Part shown: positions 46,185 to 55,561 of the stretch, one piece after another
Numbering within the stretch: the stretch's first letter is position 1
Layout of the letters: each line of letters begins with the position of its first letter
NCBI RefSeq assembly: GCF_033097365.1
Contig: NZ_AP028461.1
Coordinates: forward strand, 7,378,001-7,442,000
DNA length: 64,000 nucleotides
Reading direction: 5' to 3'
From: Actinoplanes sichuanensis
GTDB lineage: Bacteria; Actinomycetota; Actinomycetes; Mycobacteriales; Micromonosporaceae
The notes under the pieces: generated by a model
The model's input: the letters and a program-made list of their open reading frames with translations, nothing else
What the model was told of the DNA's origin: nothing
Databases searched by the model: none
Made by a program: the position numbers and the translations under genes

Positions 46185-49100
46185 GTGTCGATATTCGCCC
46201 GTCTCAGTCTGGCCCACCGCAAACTGGTGGCCATCGTCGCCGCACTCGTCGTGGCCCTCGGCTGCTACGCGGCGGCCTCCCTCAAGCAGCAACTGCTGCC
46301 CGACCTGTCGTTCCCGGCCGTCAGTGTGGTCGCCACCTATCCCGGCGCCGCCCCCGAAGTGGTCGAACAGCAGGTCACCGTGCCTCTCGAGGACGCCGTC
46401 CAGAACCTGACCGGCGTCGAGGGCATGACCTCCGTCTCCCGGCAGGGCACCGCCACGGTCCAGCTGTCGTTCGGTTTCGACACCGACATCGACGACGCGG
46501 CCGCCGAGGTCGAACAGGCCATCGGCAGACTCGGTACCCGCCTCCCCCAGGACGTCGACCCGCAGGTCCGCACCGGCAGCACCGGCGACATGCCGACGAT
46601 CACGCTGGCCGCCACCGGAACCACCGCCGACGCCCTCACCGACCGGGTGGTTCCCGCACTTCAGGCCGTCGACGGCGTCAACGAGGTGACCGTCTCCGGC
46701 GCCCGCGCCCAGATCCTCACGGTCACCCCGACCAACCCGGCGAACACGCAGGCGATCATCACCGCCCTGAGCAACCTCGGCGGCACCTCCTCGGCCGGCT
46801 CGATCGCCGCCGGCGGACGCGACCTCAGCCTCGCCGTCGGCGGCCCGGTCACCTCGATCGAGCAGGTCGAGAACCTGTGGATCAACACCGGGACGAAACC
46901 ACGACAACTTCACGACCTGGCTGAGGTACGGCGGGCCGACGGTCCGGCCGTCTCCATCACGCGTACCAACGGGCAGCCCAGTCTCGGCGTCTCGATCACG
47001 ATGGACCACGGCGGCAGCTCCTCCTCGATCTCCGAGGACGTCCGTGACCTGCTGCCCGAACTGACCACGGCCCTGGGCTCCGGCGCCGCCCTCACCGTCG
47101 TGTCCGACAACGGCCCCGCCGTCAAGGAATCCGTCGACGGCCTCCTGGAAGAGGGCGCGCTCGGCCTGCTGATGGCCGTCCTGATCATCGTGCTGTTCCT
47201 GCGGTCGGCCAGGTCCACCCTGGTCACCGCGGTGTCCATCCCGCTGTCACTGCTGATCGCGCTGATCGTGCTATGGGCGCAGGACTACTCCCTCAACATC
47301 CTGACCCTCGGCGGGCTCACCATCGCCGTCGGCCGGGTCGTCGACGACTCCATCGTGGTCCTGGAGAACATCAAACGGCATCTGGGGTACGGCGAAGACC
47401 GCCGCCACGCCATCATCACCGCCGTCCGCGAGGTCGCCTCCGCCGTCACCTCGTCCACCCTCACCACGGTCGCCGTCTTCCTGCCGATCGCGTTCGTGTC
47501 CGGCATGGTCGGTGAACTCTTCGGCTCCTTCTCGATCACCGTGACCGTGGCCATGCTCGCGTCGCTGCTGGTCTCGCTCACCGTGGTGCCGGCGCTCGCC
47601 TACTGGTTCCTGAAGGCCCCGACCGACGCCGCCGGGATCGACCCGGAGACCTACCGGCAGCGGGTCGAGGCCGAGGAACGGCAGGGCCGTCTCCAGCGGA
47701 TCTACCTGCCGGTGATCGCCTTCTCGGTACGCCGTCGCAAAACCGTCCTCGGCATCGCCGCGGCGCTGCTCGTCGCCACCGTCGCGATGGCCGGCGGACT
47801 CAAGACCAGCTTCATCGACCAGTCCGGCGAGGGCACCCTCAGCATCACCCAGACGCTGCCCGCCGGCACCGACCTGGCCGGCACCGACAAGGCCGCCCAG
47901 CAGGTCGAGGCGGCTCTCACCGGACTGGACGGCGTCGCGTCGTACCAGGTTCGGATCGGCTCGTCGGGCGGCCTGTTCGGCGGCGGTGGCGGCGCCGGCA
48001 GCGTCTCCTACACGCTCAACCTGACCGACGACGCCGACGCAACGGTCGTCGAGGACGCCCTGGAAGCGAGACTCGCCACGATCACCGGCGCCGGAGAGAT
48101 CAGCGTCGGCGGCGGAGGCGGCGGCTTCGGTGGCAGCGGCATCGAAGTGTCCGTCCGCGCCGACGACGACGCCACTCTGAAGACCGCCACCGCACAGGTC
48201 ACCGAAGCCCTCGCCGGTGTCGCCGAGGTCACCGACGTGACCAGCGACCTGTCCGAGAGCGCCCCGCAGATCAGCATCGTCGCCAAGGGCGAGGTCGCCG
48301 CCCGGTACGGCCTGACCGACCAGGCCATCGTCGGCGCGCTCCGGCAGGCCGTGCAGGGCGCCACCGTCACCCGCGTCACCGTCGACGGCACTCGGCACGA
48401 CGTGGTCGTCAGCACCGGCACCGCCGTACCGGGTGACCTGGCCGCCCTCAAGGCGGTCAACGTCATGACCCAGGCCGGGCCGGTCCGGCTCGACAAGGTC
48501 GCCACCGTCACCGAGGTCGACGGTCCGGTCCAGCGCACCCGGGTCGACGGCGAACGCACCAACACCGTCACCGCCACTCCGGTCGGCGACGACACCGGCG
48601 CGGCCAGTTCGGCGGTGCGGGCCGCCCTCGACAAGCTGACCGCGCCGGCCGGGTCCTCGTTCGAGACCGGTGGGGTGGCCGCTCAGCAGTCGGAGGCCTT
48701 CGCGCAGCTCGGACTCGCGATCGCCGTCGCGATCGCCCTGGTGTTCCTGATCCTCGTCGCGGTGTTCCGCAGCATCCGGCAGACCCTGATCCTGCTGGTG
48801 TCGATCCCGTTCGCGTTCGTCGGCGCGATCGCCCTGCTGCTGGTCACCGGAACACCGCTCGGCGTGGCCGCCCTGATCGGCATCCTGATGCTGATCGGCA
48901 TCGTGGTCACCAACGCGATCGTGCTGATGGACCTGATCAACCAGTACCGCGAACGCGGCATGACGGTCACCGAAGCCGTCGTCGAGGGCGGGCTACGGCG
49001 GCTGCGGCCCATCCTGATGACCGCGCTGGCCACCATCTTCGCTCTGCTGCCGATGGCCCTCGGCATCACCGGGGCGGGCGGCTTCATCTCCCAGCCGCTG

Positions 49101-49265
49101 GCCGTCGTCGTGATCGGCGGTCTGGTCAGCTCCACGCTGCTCACACTGGTACTGATCCCGGTCCTCTACACGATGATCGAGTCTCGCCGGGAGGCCCGCC
49201 GCCTGCGCCGCCTCCCGGTGCCGGCACCCGCACCGGCCGCTCCCGAACCCGTGGCGGTGGGCTGA
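46185..49265 (+). CDS. RND family exporter (HAE1/SwrC-like)
   Basis: The protein has 1026 residues in the standard two-fold layout: one membrane helix (about 13-33), a large extracytoplasmic loop, a bundle of helices, then the repeat. The proton-relay helix 4 carries GGLTIAVGRVVDDSIVVLEN with Asp-Asp, and the second-half helix has GIVVTNAIVLMDLIN. Two Gly-rich loops (GGLFGGGGG and GGGGGGFGG) occur in the second extracytoplasmic domain, as in other actinomycete members. In a Gram-positive cell it must work without an outer-membrane channel, like Bacillus SwrC. The substrate (drug, lipid or peptide) is unknown. The preceding kinase-regulator pair probably controls it. Confidence 0.93.
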   Translation: MSIFARLSLAHRKLVAIVAALVVALGCYAAASLKQQLLPDLSFPAVSVVATYPGAAPEVVEQQVTVPLEDAVQNLTGVEGMTSVSRQGTATVQLSFGFDTDIDDAAAEVEQAIGRLGTRLPQDVDPQVRTGSTGDMPTITLAATGTTADALTDRVVPALQAVDGVNEVTVSGARAQILTVTPTNPANTQAIITALSNLGGTSSAGSIAAGGRDLSLAVGGPVTSIEQVENLWINTGTKPRQLHDLAEVRRADGPAVSITRTNGQPSLGVSITMDHGGSSSSISEDVRDLLPELTTALGSGAALTVVSDNGPAVKESVDGLLEEGALGLLMAVLIIVLFLRSARSTLVTAVSIPLSLLIALIVLWAQDYSLNILTLGGLTIAVGRVVDDSIVVLENIKRHLGYGEDRRHAIITAVREVASAVTSSTLTTVAVFLPIAFVSGMVGELFGSFSITVTVAMLASLLVSLTVVPALAYWFLKAPTDAAGIDPETYRQRVEAEERQGRLQRIYLPVIAFSVRRRKTVLGIAAALLVATVAMAGGLKTSFIDQSGEGTLSITQTLPAGTDLAGTDKAAQQVEAALTGLDGVASYQVRIGSSGGLFGGGGGAGSVSYTLNLTDDADATVVEDALEARLATITGAGEISVGGGGGGFGGSGIEVSVRADDDATLKTATAQVTEALAGVAEVTDVTSDLSESAPQISIVAKGEVAARYGLTDQAIVGALRQAVQGATVTRVTVDGTRHDVVVSTGTAVPGDLAALKAVNVMTQAGPVRLDKVATVTEVDGPVQRTRVDGERTNTVTATPVGDDTGAASSAVRAALDKLTAPAGSSFETGGVAAQQSEAFAQLGLAIAVAIALVFLILVAVFRSIRQTLILLVSIPFAFVGAIALLLVTGTPLGVAALIGILMLIGIVVTNAIVLMDLINQYRERGMTVTEAVVEGGLRRLRPILMTALATIFALLPMALGITGAGGFISQPLAVVVIGGLVSSTLLTLVLIPVLYTMIESRREARRLRRLPVPAPAPAAPEPVAVG

Positions 49266-49279
49266 CCCGTCAGCCGCTC

Positions 49280-49311
49280 GTGGCCGGTCACCCTCCGGGG
49301 TGGTCGGCCAC
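49280..49311 (+). terminator. Terminator after the RND exporter gene
   Basis: GTGGCCG (49280-49286) pairs with CGGCCAC (49305-49311), and CACCC (49289-49293) with GGGTG (49298-49302). The GT/GT between them can form two G-U wobbles, giving a continuous 14-bp RNA stem with a four-base loop. It starts 15 bases after the stop codon. Confidence 0.75.
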
Positions 49312-49453
49312 CGCCGTGGGCCTCAGGGCGGGAGCGCCGCGAGTCGGGGCGGCGCGTGAATACCGTTACCGCGCTCCGCGGACCTTGCCTCAGCGCGAAC
49401 CTCCGCCTACGTTAACGGAACATCGTTTCCCTCAATGGAACATGGGGTCGCGG

Positions 49454-50113
49454 ATGCTCAGCGCGCTGTTCGGGATGATCGCCGTCGCGGAAGTCGTCCT
49501 GCTCGCCCTCGTCCTCACCATGCGGCGACGACGGCCGGACTGGGCACTGACCCTGCTGATCTTCGTGATCCTCGCGCTGATCTGGGACAACACGATCATC
49601 GCCCTCGGTTCCACGATCGGCGAGGGGGACACCCTGGAGGCCCTCTCCCGCCCGCGCTACATCACACACGGGCTCCTCGTCCCCCTGTTGATCATGGTCG
49701 GCGTCGGCCTCGGCCGCCGGCACGGAGTCCAGTCCCTCACCGGCCGCACCGCACCCGCCGCCTTCGGCGCCCTGACCGTGCTGCTGATCGCCGCCGGCGT
49801 CTACCTCGACATCCTCGACCTCGATCTCGAACCGACCCGGTACGCCGACACCCTCCGCTACACCAACGCCGCCTCCCACGGCGCCCCGATCCCGGCCGTG
49901 GTCACCATCCTGGTGCTGATCGGCATCGGCATCGCCCTGCAACTCCGCGCCCGCCGACCATGGCTCCTGATCGGCGCGATCACCATGTTCGTGGCGGCGG
50001 CCCTGGGCGCGGTCGCCTTCTGGACCGGCAACGTCGGCGAACTTCTGCTGATCCTCGGCATCTGGTGGACCGCCGCCCAGACCATCCGCCCAGCCCAGCC
50101 GGTCCCGGCCTGA
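49454..50113 (+). CDS. Multi-pass membrane protein of unknown function
   Basis: The protein has 219 residues with about seven hydrophobic segments (first MLSALFGMIAVAEVVLLAL) and short loops. ATG 49454 has ggggt about seven bases upstream; ATG 49442 is a close alternative. A loop after segment two holds EGDTLEALSRPRYITHG. A conserved-looking RRHGVQSLTGR faces the cytoplasm. No transporter or enzyme motif is recognised. It stands alone between two hairpins (49280-49311 and 50125-50166), so it is probably a single-gene transcript. The upstream gap (49312-49453) contains a partial dyad, GGAAC-ATCG-TTTCC-like, near 49417-49430. Confidence 0.7.
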   Translation: MLSALFGMIAVAEVVLLALVLTMRRRRPDWALTLLIFVILALIWDNTIIALGSTIGEGDTLEALSRPRYITHGLLVPLLIMVGVGLGRRHGVQSLTGRTAPAAFGALTVLLIAAGVYLDILDLDLEPTRYADTLRYTNAASHGAPIPAVVTILVLIGIGIALQLRARRPWLLIGAITMFVAAALGAVAFWTGNVGELLLILGIWWTAAQTIRPAQPVPA

Positions 50114-50124
50114 CCCCCACGCAC

Positions 50125-50166
50125 GCCGGGAACCGCCGCCCACCGCCGCCCACCACCGTTCCCGGC
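50125..50166. terminator. Bidirectional hairpin between convergent genes
   Basis: GCCGGGAAC (50125-50133) pairs with GTTCCCGGC (50158-50166). The 24-base loop contains two copies of CGCCGCCCAC in tandem. It lies 11 bp after the membrane-protein stop and 59 bp before the GNAT stop. Confidence 0.65.
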
Positions 50167-50225
50167 GAAAAGGCGCCAAGGAAACCTGGCGTTGCGGAGA
50201 TCTCGACCGCCTTTCGGCGAGGTGG

Positions 50226-50783
50226 CTATCGGCGCATCACCCAGGTTTGCAGAGGCGCCTGGAACTCGGCCGCCACTGTCCAGCCGGCTCGGCGGTAGAG
50301 GTCCACATTCGAGGGCCGGCTGGTCTCCAGGATCGCCGGGAGGCCGTCCTCGGCGGCTCGGCGCAGGCCGGTGGCCATCACCGCCCGGCCCAGGCGGCGG
50401 CCGGCCGCGGAGGGGCGGGTGCCCAGGACTCCCAGGTACCAGAACGGCTCGTCCGGCAGAGCGGCGTGCAGCGCGTCGTCGTATGCGGCCATCCGCTCGG
50501 CCGCTCCGGTGGACAGTCCGATGTCGCCGGGTAGGGTGTCGCCACCGGTCGGGGGTTCCCAGATGGCGGTTGAGGCGCCGTTCTCGATCGTCCAGATGGT
50601 CGCCTTGTTCACCCGCTTGTCGAAGAGACGGCCGAACAGCAGCGGCGCCTCCCGCCGATAGTCGTCTTCGCCTGGAAACACGAACCGCAACACCGGATCA
50701 CCGAGGAACGCCGCCACCAGCGATTCGACGATGGGTTCGCGATCGGCGGGCGTGGCCACCGTGATCTCCGAGATACCAGTCAC
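50226..50783 (-). CDS. GNAT family N-acetyltransferase
   Basis: The protein has 185 residues. The acetyl-CoA site (motif A) reads YLGVLGTRPSAAGRRLGRAVM (about 116-136), with the Q/RxxGxG/A loop here RPSAAGRRLG. Motif B follows, with LETSRPSNVDLYRRAGW. The N-terminal half has the usual first helix AAFLGDPVLRFVFP. This branch resembles puromycin/aminoglycoside-like and small-molecule GNAT enzymes, but the substrate is not readable. The start is GTG 50783. It has its own transcript; the 218 bp upstream to the channel gene hold no recognisable element. Confidence 0.88.
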   Translation of the reverse strand: MTGISEITVATPADREPIVESLVAAFLGDPVLRFVFPGEDDYRREAPLLFGRLFDKRVNKATIWTIENGASTAIWEPPTGGDTLPGDIGLSTGAAERMAAYDDALHAALPDEPFWYLGVLGTRPSAAGRRLGRAVMATGLRRAAEDGLPAILETSRPSNVDLYRRAGWTVAAEFQAPLQTWVMRR

Positions 50784-51001
50784 GAACCGGACCCTATCCC
50801 CTGGGTCATCCTAGGAGGCTAGCCTCTTTCCGGATGCGGGACGGCATCGATCGCCGTCGCGGGCCTGGGCACGGGAGCTCCTCGCCGGGACCACGCAACC
50901 AGCCCGGCGGGCGCGCTGGGTGCGGGAGCGGGCCGGGCGTCGCGTCGTGGGTGTGGGAGGTGTGGGATTCGGGGCGGCCCACGGCGTACCGGATGAGGGT
51001 T
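50784..51001. other. Intergenic stretch (218 bp) with no recognised element
   Basis: Both neighbours read on the minus strand. There is no hairpin of note and no short frame with a ribosome site. The sequence is G-rich on the plus strand (repeated GTGGG/GGTGTGG). It probably contains the GNAT promoter. Confidence 0.4.
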
Positions 51002-51874
51002 TCAATGGACCGCCTCGCGGGAGTGGGGGATCTCCGGAGGTGGCGCCGGGGTGAGAAGTTGGGCCTCCAAGGCGTCGAGCGCCTCGCGGAGGCGGGCGAT
51101 CTGCTGGTGGGCGGTGGTGTCGATCGGGATGGGCGGGCCGCTCTTCTTGCCGGCGGTGGCGGCGCGTTCGGCCTCGTGGGCCTCCTGAAGGGCGGTCAGG
51201 ACCAGGCCGACCAGCAGGTTGGTGAGCAGGTAGCAGGCCGCGACCATGTAGGAGACGTAGTACGGGACGGCCCACGGGGTGACCTCGCGGCCGGCCGCGA
51301 GGATGTTCGTGATGTCGTCCAGGGAGAGCAGCAGGAACAGGCTCAACATGGCCTGGCCGACGGTGCCGTACTTCTCCGGATCGGCCGCGCCGAACAGCAT
51401 CCAGCCGACCATCGCGTAGCCGTAGATGACCAGGGCCGTGATCAGCAGGAAGCTGCCCAGGCCGGGCAGGCTGCGGCGGATGCCGACGAGGATCACCCGG
51501 AGGCTGGGGAACAGGCGGAACGCTCGGACGATCCGGGCCAGCCGCAGGAGCCGGAGCAACGTCACGTTCTCGCGGACGCCGGGGATCAGCGGGGCGGTCA
51601 GGATGGCGATGTCGAAGAGGTTCCAGCCGTCGCGGAGGAACTGGGACGGGCGGTCCAGGCAGGCGCCGAAGCGGACCAGCAACTCCAGGACGAAACCGGC
51701 GACGCACAGGTGCTCGATGAGACGCAGATACGGTCCGGCGGCGGCCTCGATCCCGGAGTAGGTCTCCAGGCCGAGGCACGCCGCGTTGACCGCGATGACC
51801 GCGAAGCCGGCGGCACTGAACCAGGGCGCGCCGACCACGGTCAGACAACGTGCGGATAGTTCCCGGATGAGCAC
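51002..51874 (-). CDS. Voltage-gated cation channel (bacterial Nav/Cav type)
   Basis: The protein has 290 residues with six membrane segments. S4 is clear, with Arg at 108, 111, 114, 117 and 120, every third residue. The S3 region has NLFDIAI with Asp, and the pore lies between about 165 and 200. The selectivity filter position reads SLDDITN (184-190), where NaChBac/NavAb channels have TLESWS(M/A). The key Glu is Asp, a second Asp follows, and the conserved Trp is Ile. Engineered CavAb channels, which pass Ca2+, use TLDDWS(D/N), so calcium preference is plausible. S6 is VAACYLLTNLLVGLVL. The C-terminus has a coiled coil (IARLREALDALEAQLL), as in tetrameric bacterial channels. The start is GTG 51874. 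Confidence 0.88.
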   Translation of the reverse strand: MLIRELSARCLTVVGAPWFSAAGFAVIAVNAACLGLETYSGIEAAAGPYLRLIEHLCVAGFVLELLVRFGACLDRPSQFLRDGWNLFDIAILTAPLIPGVRENVTLLRLLRLARIVRAFRLFPSLRVILVGIRRSLPGLGSFLLITALVIYGYAMVGWMLFGAADPEKYGTVGQAMLSLFLLLSLDDITNILAAGREVTPWAVPYYVSYMVAACYLLTNLLVGLVLTALQEAHEAERAATAGKKSGPPIPIDTTAHQQIARLREALDALEAQLLTPAPPPEIPHSREAVH

Positions 51875-51908
51875 CGCCGCATCCTATGCGGTGCTTCCTC
51901 CGGAAATG

Positions 51909-52859
51909 TCAGTTGGTGGGTACGGTGTGGCCGTTCGCGTCGAGCCACTGGTCGAAGGTCTGCAGTTCCGGGTTGAGCCGGCGCACCTCGGCCAGGTCGC
52001 GGACTCCGGTGAAGTAGTCCTCGAACTCGGTGTAGTACTGGAGCATGTTGCCCGCCTCGTCGGCGCCCGGGAAACCGAGACCACGGTAGGCGTCGTGGGT
52101 CAACGGGCGGTAAACGACACGCTCACCGGTCGCGCGGGACAGTCCGGCCGCGATCTGCTCACCGGTCAGGTGTTCACCGGCGATGTGAACGAACCGGCCG
52201 GCGTATTCGGCGGGACCGGCCTTGAACAGGCCGTACGCGGTCCGGCCGATGTCGTCGACGGCGATCCCGGCGAGCCGGCTGTCGCCCATCGGCAGACTCA
52301 GGGTGAGCACCCCGTCGGCGGCGCGGGTCGCACCCCAGCCGTTTGCCAGGTTCTCCCAGTAGAACGTGGTGCGCAGGAACGTGGTCGGCACGCCCGCCGC
52401 GGTGAACAGCCGGTCCGCCTCGGCCTTGGCGTCGAAGTGCGGGACCTTGTACTTCTCCTGGAGGGTCGGCATCCGGTCGTCATGGACCGGGATGTGGTCG
52501 CGGGTGTCCTCCAGGGTGGACCAGATCACGTGCTGGAGACCGGCCCGCTTGGCGGCGTTCGCCAGGTTGGCGGCCTCCTCCAGTTCCCGGTCGGCCGACA
52601 TGTGCGCCCAGAAGTTCGTCACCAGGAAGGCGCCGTACGCCCCGGTGAACGCCTCGACCAGGCTCTCCTCGTCATAGTTGTCGGCCTGCACCACCTCGGC
52701 GCCGAGCTTGACCAGCTCCTGCGCGCGGGGCGAGGTGGTATCCCGGGTGAGGGCCCGGACCGCATAGTCACCGGACGGGTCGGCCAGGATCGCCTTGACG
52801 AGTCCGCCGCCCTGGGCACCGGTCGCGCCGACAACCGCGATGACCTTCTGCTGGCTCAT
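51909..52859 (-). CDS. NmrA-like NAD(P)-binding protein
   Basis: The protein has 316 residues. The Rossmann motif AVVGATGAQGGG sits at the N-terminus, followed by LTRDTTSPRA, VVQADNYDE and VIWSTLEDTRD. The C-terminal half carries FLRTTFYWENL and AVDDIGRTAYG. It is an atypical short-chain dehydrogenase of the NmrA/HSCARG group; these often sense the NADP/NADPH ratio instead of catalysing, because the Tyr-x3-Lys pair is absent, and none is seen here. ATG 52859 has GGAGAG about ten bases upstream; a GTG at 52868 is possible. It diverges from a large multi-sensor kinase across 144 bp. Confidence 0.85.
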   Translation of the reverse strand: MSQQKVIAVVGATGAQGGGLVKAILADPSGDYAVRALTRDTTSPRAQELVKLGAEVVQADNYDEESLVEAFTGAYGAFLVTNFWAHMSADRELEEAANLANAAKRAGLQHVIWSTLEDTRDHIPVHDDRMPTLQEKYKVPHFDAKAEADRLFTAAGVPTTFLRTTFYWENLANGWGATRAADGVLTLSLPMGDSRLAGIAVDDIGRTAYGLFKAGPAEYAGRFVHIAGEHLTGEQIAAGLSRATGERVVYRPLTHDAYRGLGFPGADEAGNMLQYYTEFEDYFTGVRDLAEVRRLNPELQTFDQWLDANGHTVPTN

Positions 52860-53003
52860 TCTGATCACTCTCTCCGCTCTCCTGAGGGACCCTTCCGGCC
52901 TCTCGTGACCGGCTCAACCAGACCAAGAGATCGATAATTCCCGATGCAATGAGACCGTGGTCACGCCTCAGTGGTCGCGTCCGGTTGCCGATCGGTTTCG
53001 GTG

Positions 53004-55466
53004 ATGGCGACGCACCGGCAGGATCTCGTCTCCGCACCGGAGGACACGCTGCGGGCCGAGCGCGACGAGGCGCTCCGGACCGTGGCTCGGCTGCGTGCGG
53101 TCCTGGACAAGGCCCACGACGCGTTCATCTCGATGGACGCCCGGGGCCGGGTGACGGCCTGGAACACCGCCGCCGAGCAGCTCTTCGGGTGGACCGCCGC
53201 GGAAGCCGCCGGCCGGCCGGCAACCGATCTCATGATCCCGCCCCGGCTGCGTGCGGCACACGACGCGGGGATGGCCCGGGTCCGGCTCACCGGGATGTCG
53301 GAGCTGGCCGGGCGCCGGCTGGAGCTGACCGCTATTGATCGCAATGGGCGGGAGTTCCCGGTCGAGATGACCCTCCAGCTCCACCACGATCGGGACGAAC
53401 CGATCTTCCACGCGTTCCTGCACGACATCACGGCGCGCACCACCGCCCGTACCGAGCTGCGCCAGGAGCGGGCCTTCCTCCAGGCACTGCTGAACAGCCT
53501 GGACACCGGGGTCGCGGCGTGCGACAGCGACGGGCGGCTGGCCCAGTTCAACCCGGCGATGCAGGAGATCCACGGACTGGGGCAGCTGTCGATCGCGGCC
53601 GACTCGTGGGCGACCACCTATCACCTGCTCGCGGCGGACGGACGCACCCCGCTGGAGCCGGATCAGGTGCCGCTGGCCCGTGCGTGGGCCGGCGAGACCG
53701 TGCAACACGAGGAGATGGTGGTGTGCGCGCCGGACCGGCCACCCCGCCGGTTCCTGGCCAACGCCCGCCCGATCGACGCGATCGACGGCCGACGACTCGG
53801 CGCCGTCGTCGCGATGCACGAGATCACCGACTCGTACCGGGCCGAGATGCTGCGCCGGTGCCGGCACGCGGTGGCCCAGGCCCTGGCCGAGGCGTGCTCG
53901 GCCCGGGAGGCGGCGATGGCCGCCGCCACCGCCGTCGCCACCGAGCTGGGCTGGGTATGCGCCGAGTACTGGGAGGTCGACGAGGAACGGCACCGGATCG
54001 TACGGGCCGGATCGTGGCGCCGCGACGGGTTCGACCTGGCCGGGTTCACCGGTGACGAGCCACTCGACTTCACCATCGGCCAGGGGGTGGCCGGGGCGGT
54101 CTGGGAGCGGAACGCCGACATCTGGAGCAACGACCTGCTCGGCGACCTGACCGACCCGGGCCGGCTGCCACTCGGACACCGGCTGGGGCTGCGCTCCGCG
54201 ATCGGCATGCCGGTGCACTGCAACGCGCGGGTGGCCGGGGCGCTGGTGTTCTTCTCCGACTCCCCGGTCGGCCGGGACGACGACTTCCTCGCCGTACTAC
54301 GCGACATCGCGGCCCAGACCGGCCGCTACATCGAACGGCGCCGCGCCGAGGAGCTGAACCTGGCGCTGGCCGCCGCCCGGCGGGACTTCAACCGGGTGAT
54401 CGAACAGATCAACGACTGCGTCTGGAGCGTCCGGTACGAACCACCGGACCGCTGGCACATCCTCTACGTCAGCCCCGGAGAGAACGGGGTCTTCGGCGGG
54501 CCGCTGCCGTCGACGGACACCTTCGCGCACCTGATGGCCGAGCACATCCACCCGGAGGACATGCCGCTGTTCCGGCTCTACGAGGAGGCGCTGAAGGCGG
54601 GCCGGCCGGGTGAGTTCGAGTGCCGGTTCATCGGCTTCGACGGGGTGATCCGCTGGGTGTGGTGCCGGGGCTTCCCGCGGACCGAGGACGGCGTGCACTT
54701 CATCGACGGGATCGCCACCAACGTCACCGAGCGGCGTGAGCTGGCCGACCAGCGGGAGCTGCTGCTCGCCCGGGAACAGGAGCAGGTCCGCCGGCTGCGT
54801 GAGCTGGACCGGCTGAAGGACGAGCTGGTCGCGGTGGTCAGCCACGAGATGCGCAACCCGATCGCGATCATCGCGGCCTACACCGACTCGCTGCTGGAGG
54901 AGCCGGAGTTCGCCGGGCGGGCCGAGCTGGCCGCCATCGAGCGCACCAGCGCCCACCTGCTGCACCTGGTCGAGGACCTGTTGGACCTGGCCCGGTTCGA
55001 GAGCGGACCGGCGATGCTGGACCCGCGGCCGCTGCGCCTGGACCGGCTGCTGCGCCAGGCCGTCGAGGAGCACCGGATCACCGCGCAGGTCGAGCTGGTC
55101 ACCGAGATCGGCCCGCTGCCGGTGGTGTCCGGGGAGTCGGCGCGGCTGCGGCAGGTGGTGGACAACCTGCTTTCCAACGCGATCAAGTACACGCCGCCGG
55201 GCGGGACGGTCACGGTCGCGGCGCACGCCGACCGGGAGGCGGTGACCGTCGACGTGACCGACACCGGCATCGGCATCCCGGCCGATCAGTACCCGAAGCT
55301 GTTCACCAGGTTCTTCCGGGCCAGCACGGCGGTGGACCGCAAGATCAAGGGGACCGGGCTGGGACTCGCGGTCACCAAGGCGGTCGTCGAGGCGCACGGC
55401 GGGACCATCGCGGCGGCACCCGGACCGGGCGGCGGCACCCGCTTCACGGTGACCCTACCGCGCTGA
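53004..55466 (+). CDS. PAS-PAS-GAF-PAS sensor histidine kinase
   Basis: The protein has 820 residues, with ATG 53004 chosen from several nearby starts (52971, 53001). The first PAS (about 30-145) has DARGRVTAWNTAAEQLFGW. A second PAS-like domain (about 155-280) follows, then a GAF (about 290-450) with YWEVDEERHRI and GVAGAVWERN. A PAC-type third PAS (about 465-590) has IRWVWCRGF. The kinase core has VSHEMRNPIAI with His614, N-box NLLSNAIKYTP, DTGIGIP and GTGLGLAVTK. There is no membrane segment, so it is a cytoplasmic multi-input sensor. The lone receiver gene 95 bp downstream is its likely partner. Confidence 0.92.
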   Translation: MATHRQDLVSAPEDTLRAERDEALRTVARLRAVLDKAHDAFISMDARGRVTAWNTAAEQLFGWTAAEAAGRPATDLMIPPRLRAAHDAGMARVRLTGMSELAGRRLELTAIDRNGREFPVEMTLQLHHDRDEPIFHAFLHDITARTTARTELRQERAFLQALLNSLDTGVAACDSDGRLAQFNPAMQEIHGLGQLSIAADSWATTYHLLAADGRTPLEPDQVPLARAWAGETVQHEEMVVCAPDRPPRRFLANARPIDAIDGRRLGAVVAMHEITDSYRAEMLRRCRHAVAQALAEACSAREAAMAAATAVATELGWVCAEYWEVDEERHRIVRAGSWRRDGFDLAGFTGDEPLDFTIGQGVAGAVWERNADIWSNDLLGDLTDPGRLPLGHRLGLRSAIGMPVHCNARVAGALVFFSDSPVGRDDDFLAVLRDIAAQTGRYIERRRAEELNLALAAARRDFNRVIEQINDCVWSVRYEPPDRWHILYVSPGENGVFGGPLPSTDTFAHLMAEHIHPEDMPLFRLYEEALKAGRPGEFECRFIGFDGVIRWVWCRGFPRTEDGVHFIDGIATNVTERRELADQRELLLAREQEQVRRLRELDRLKDELVAVVSHEMRNPIAIIAAYTDSLLEEPEFAGRAELAAIERTSAHLLHLVEDLLDLARFESGPAMLDPRPLRLDRLLRQAVEEHRITAQVELVTEIGPLPVVSGESARLRQVVDNLLSNAIKYTPPGGTVTVAAHADREAVTVDVTDTGIGIPADQYPKLFTRFFRASTAVDRKIKGTGLGLAVTKAVVEAHGGTIAAAPGPGGGTRFTVTLPR

Positions 55467-55561
55467 CCAGCGAAAAGACCTGGGAGGCCACGTTTGCCGA
55501 TTCCCGGCTGCCGGACGCACCGCACTCGATAGCGTGAAAGGCGTCCGTGCGGGAGAGGGTC

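Noticed and set aside
31404..51874. Antiporter, P-type ATPase and Asp-rich channel as one calcium-signalling island.
   Set aside because: The genes are separated by unrelated operons over 20 kb and the ATPase M4 does not support Ca2+. Shared function is not supported by the layout.
52869..53003. Possible promoter hexamers or c-di-GMP riboswitch in the NmrA/kinase divergent region.
   Set aside because: No conserved riboswitch landmarks or convincing -35/-10 spacing could be seen.
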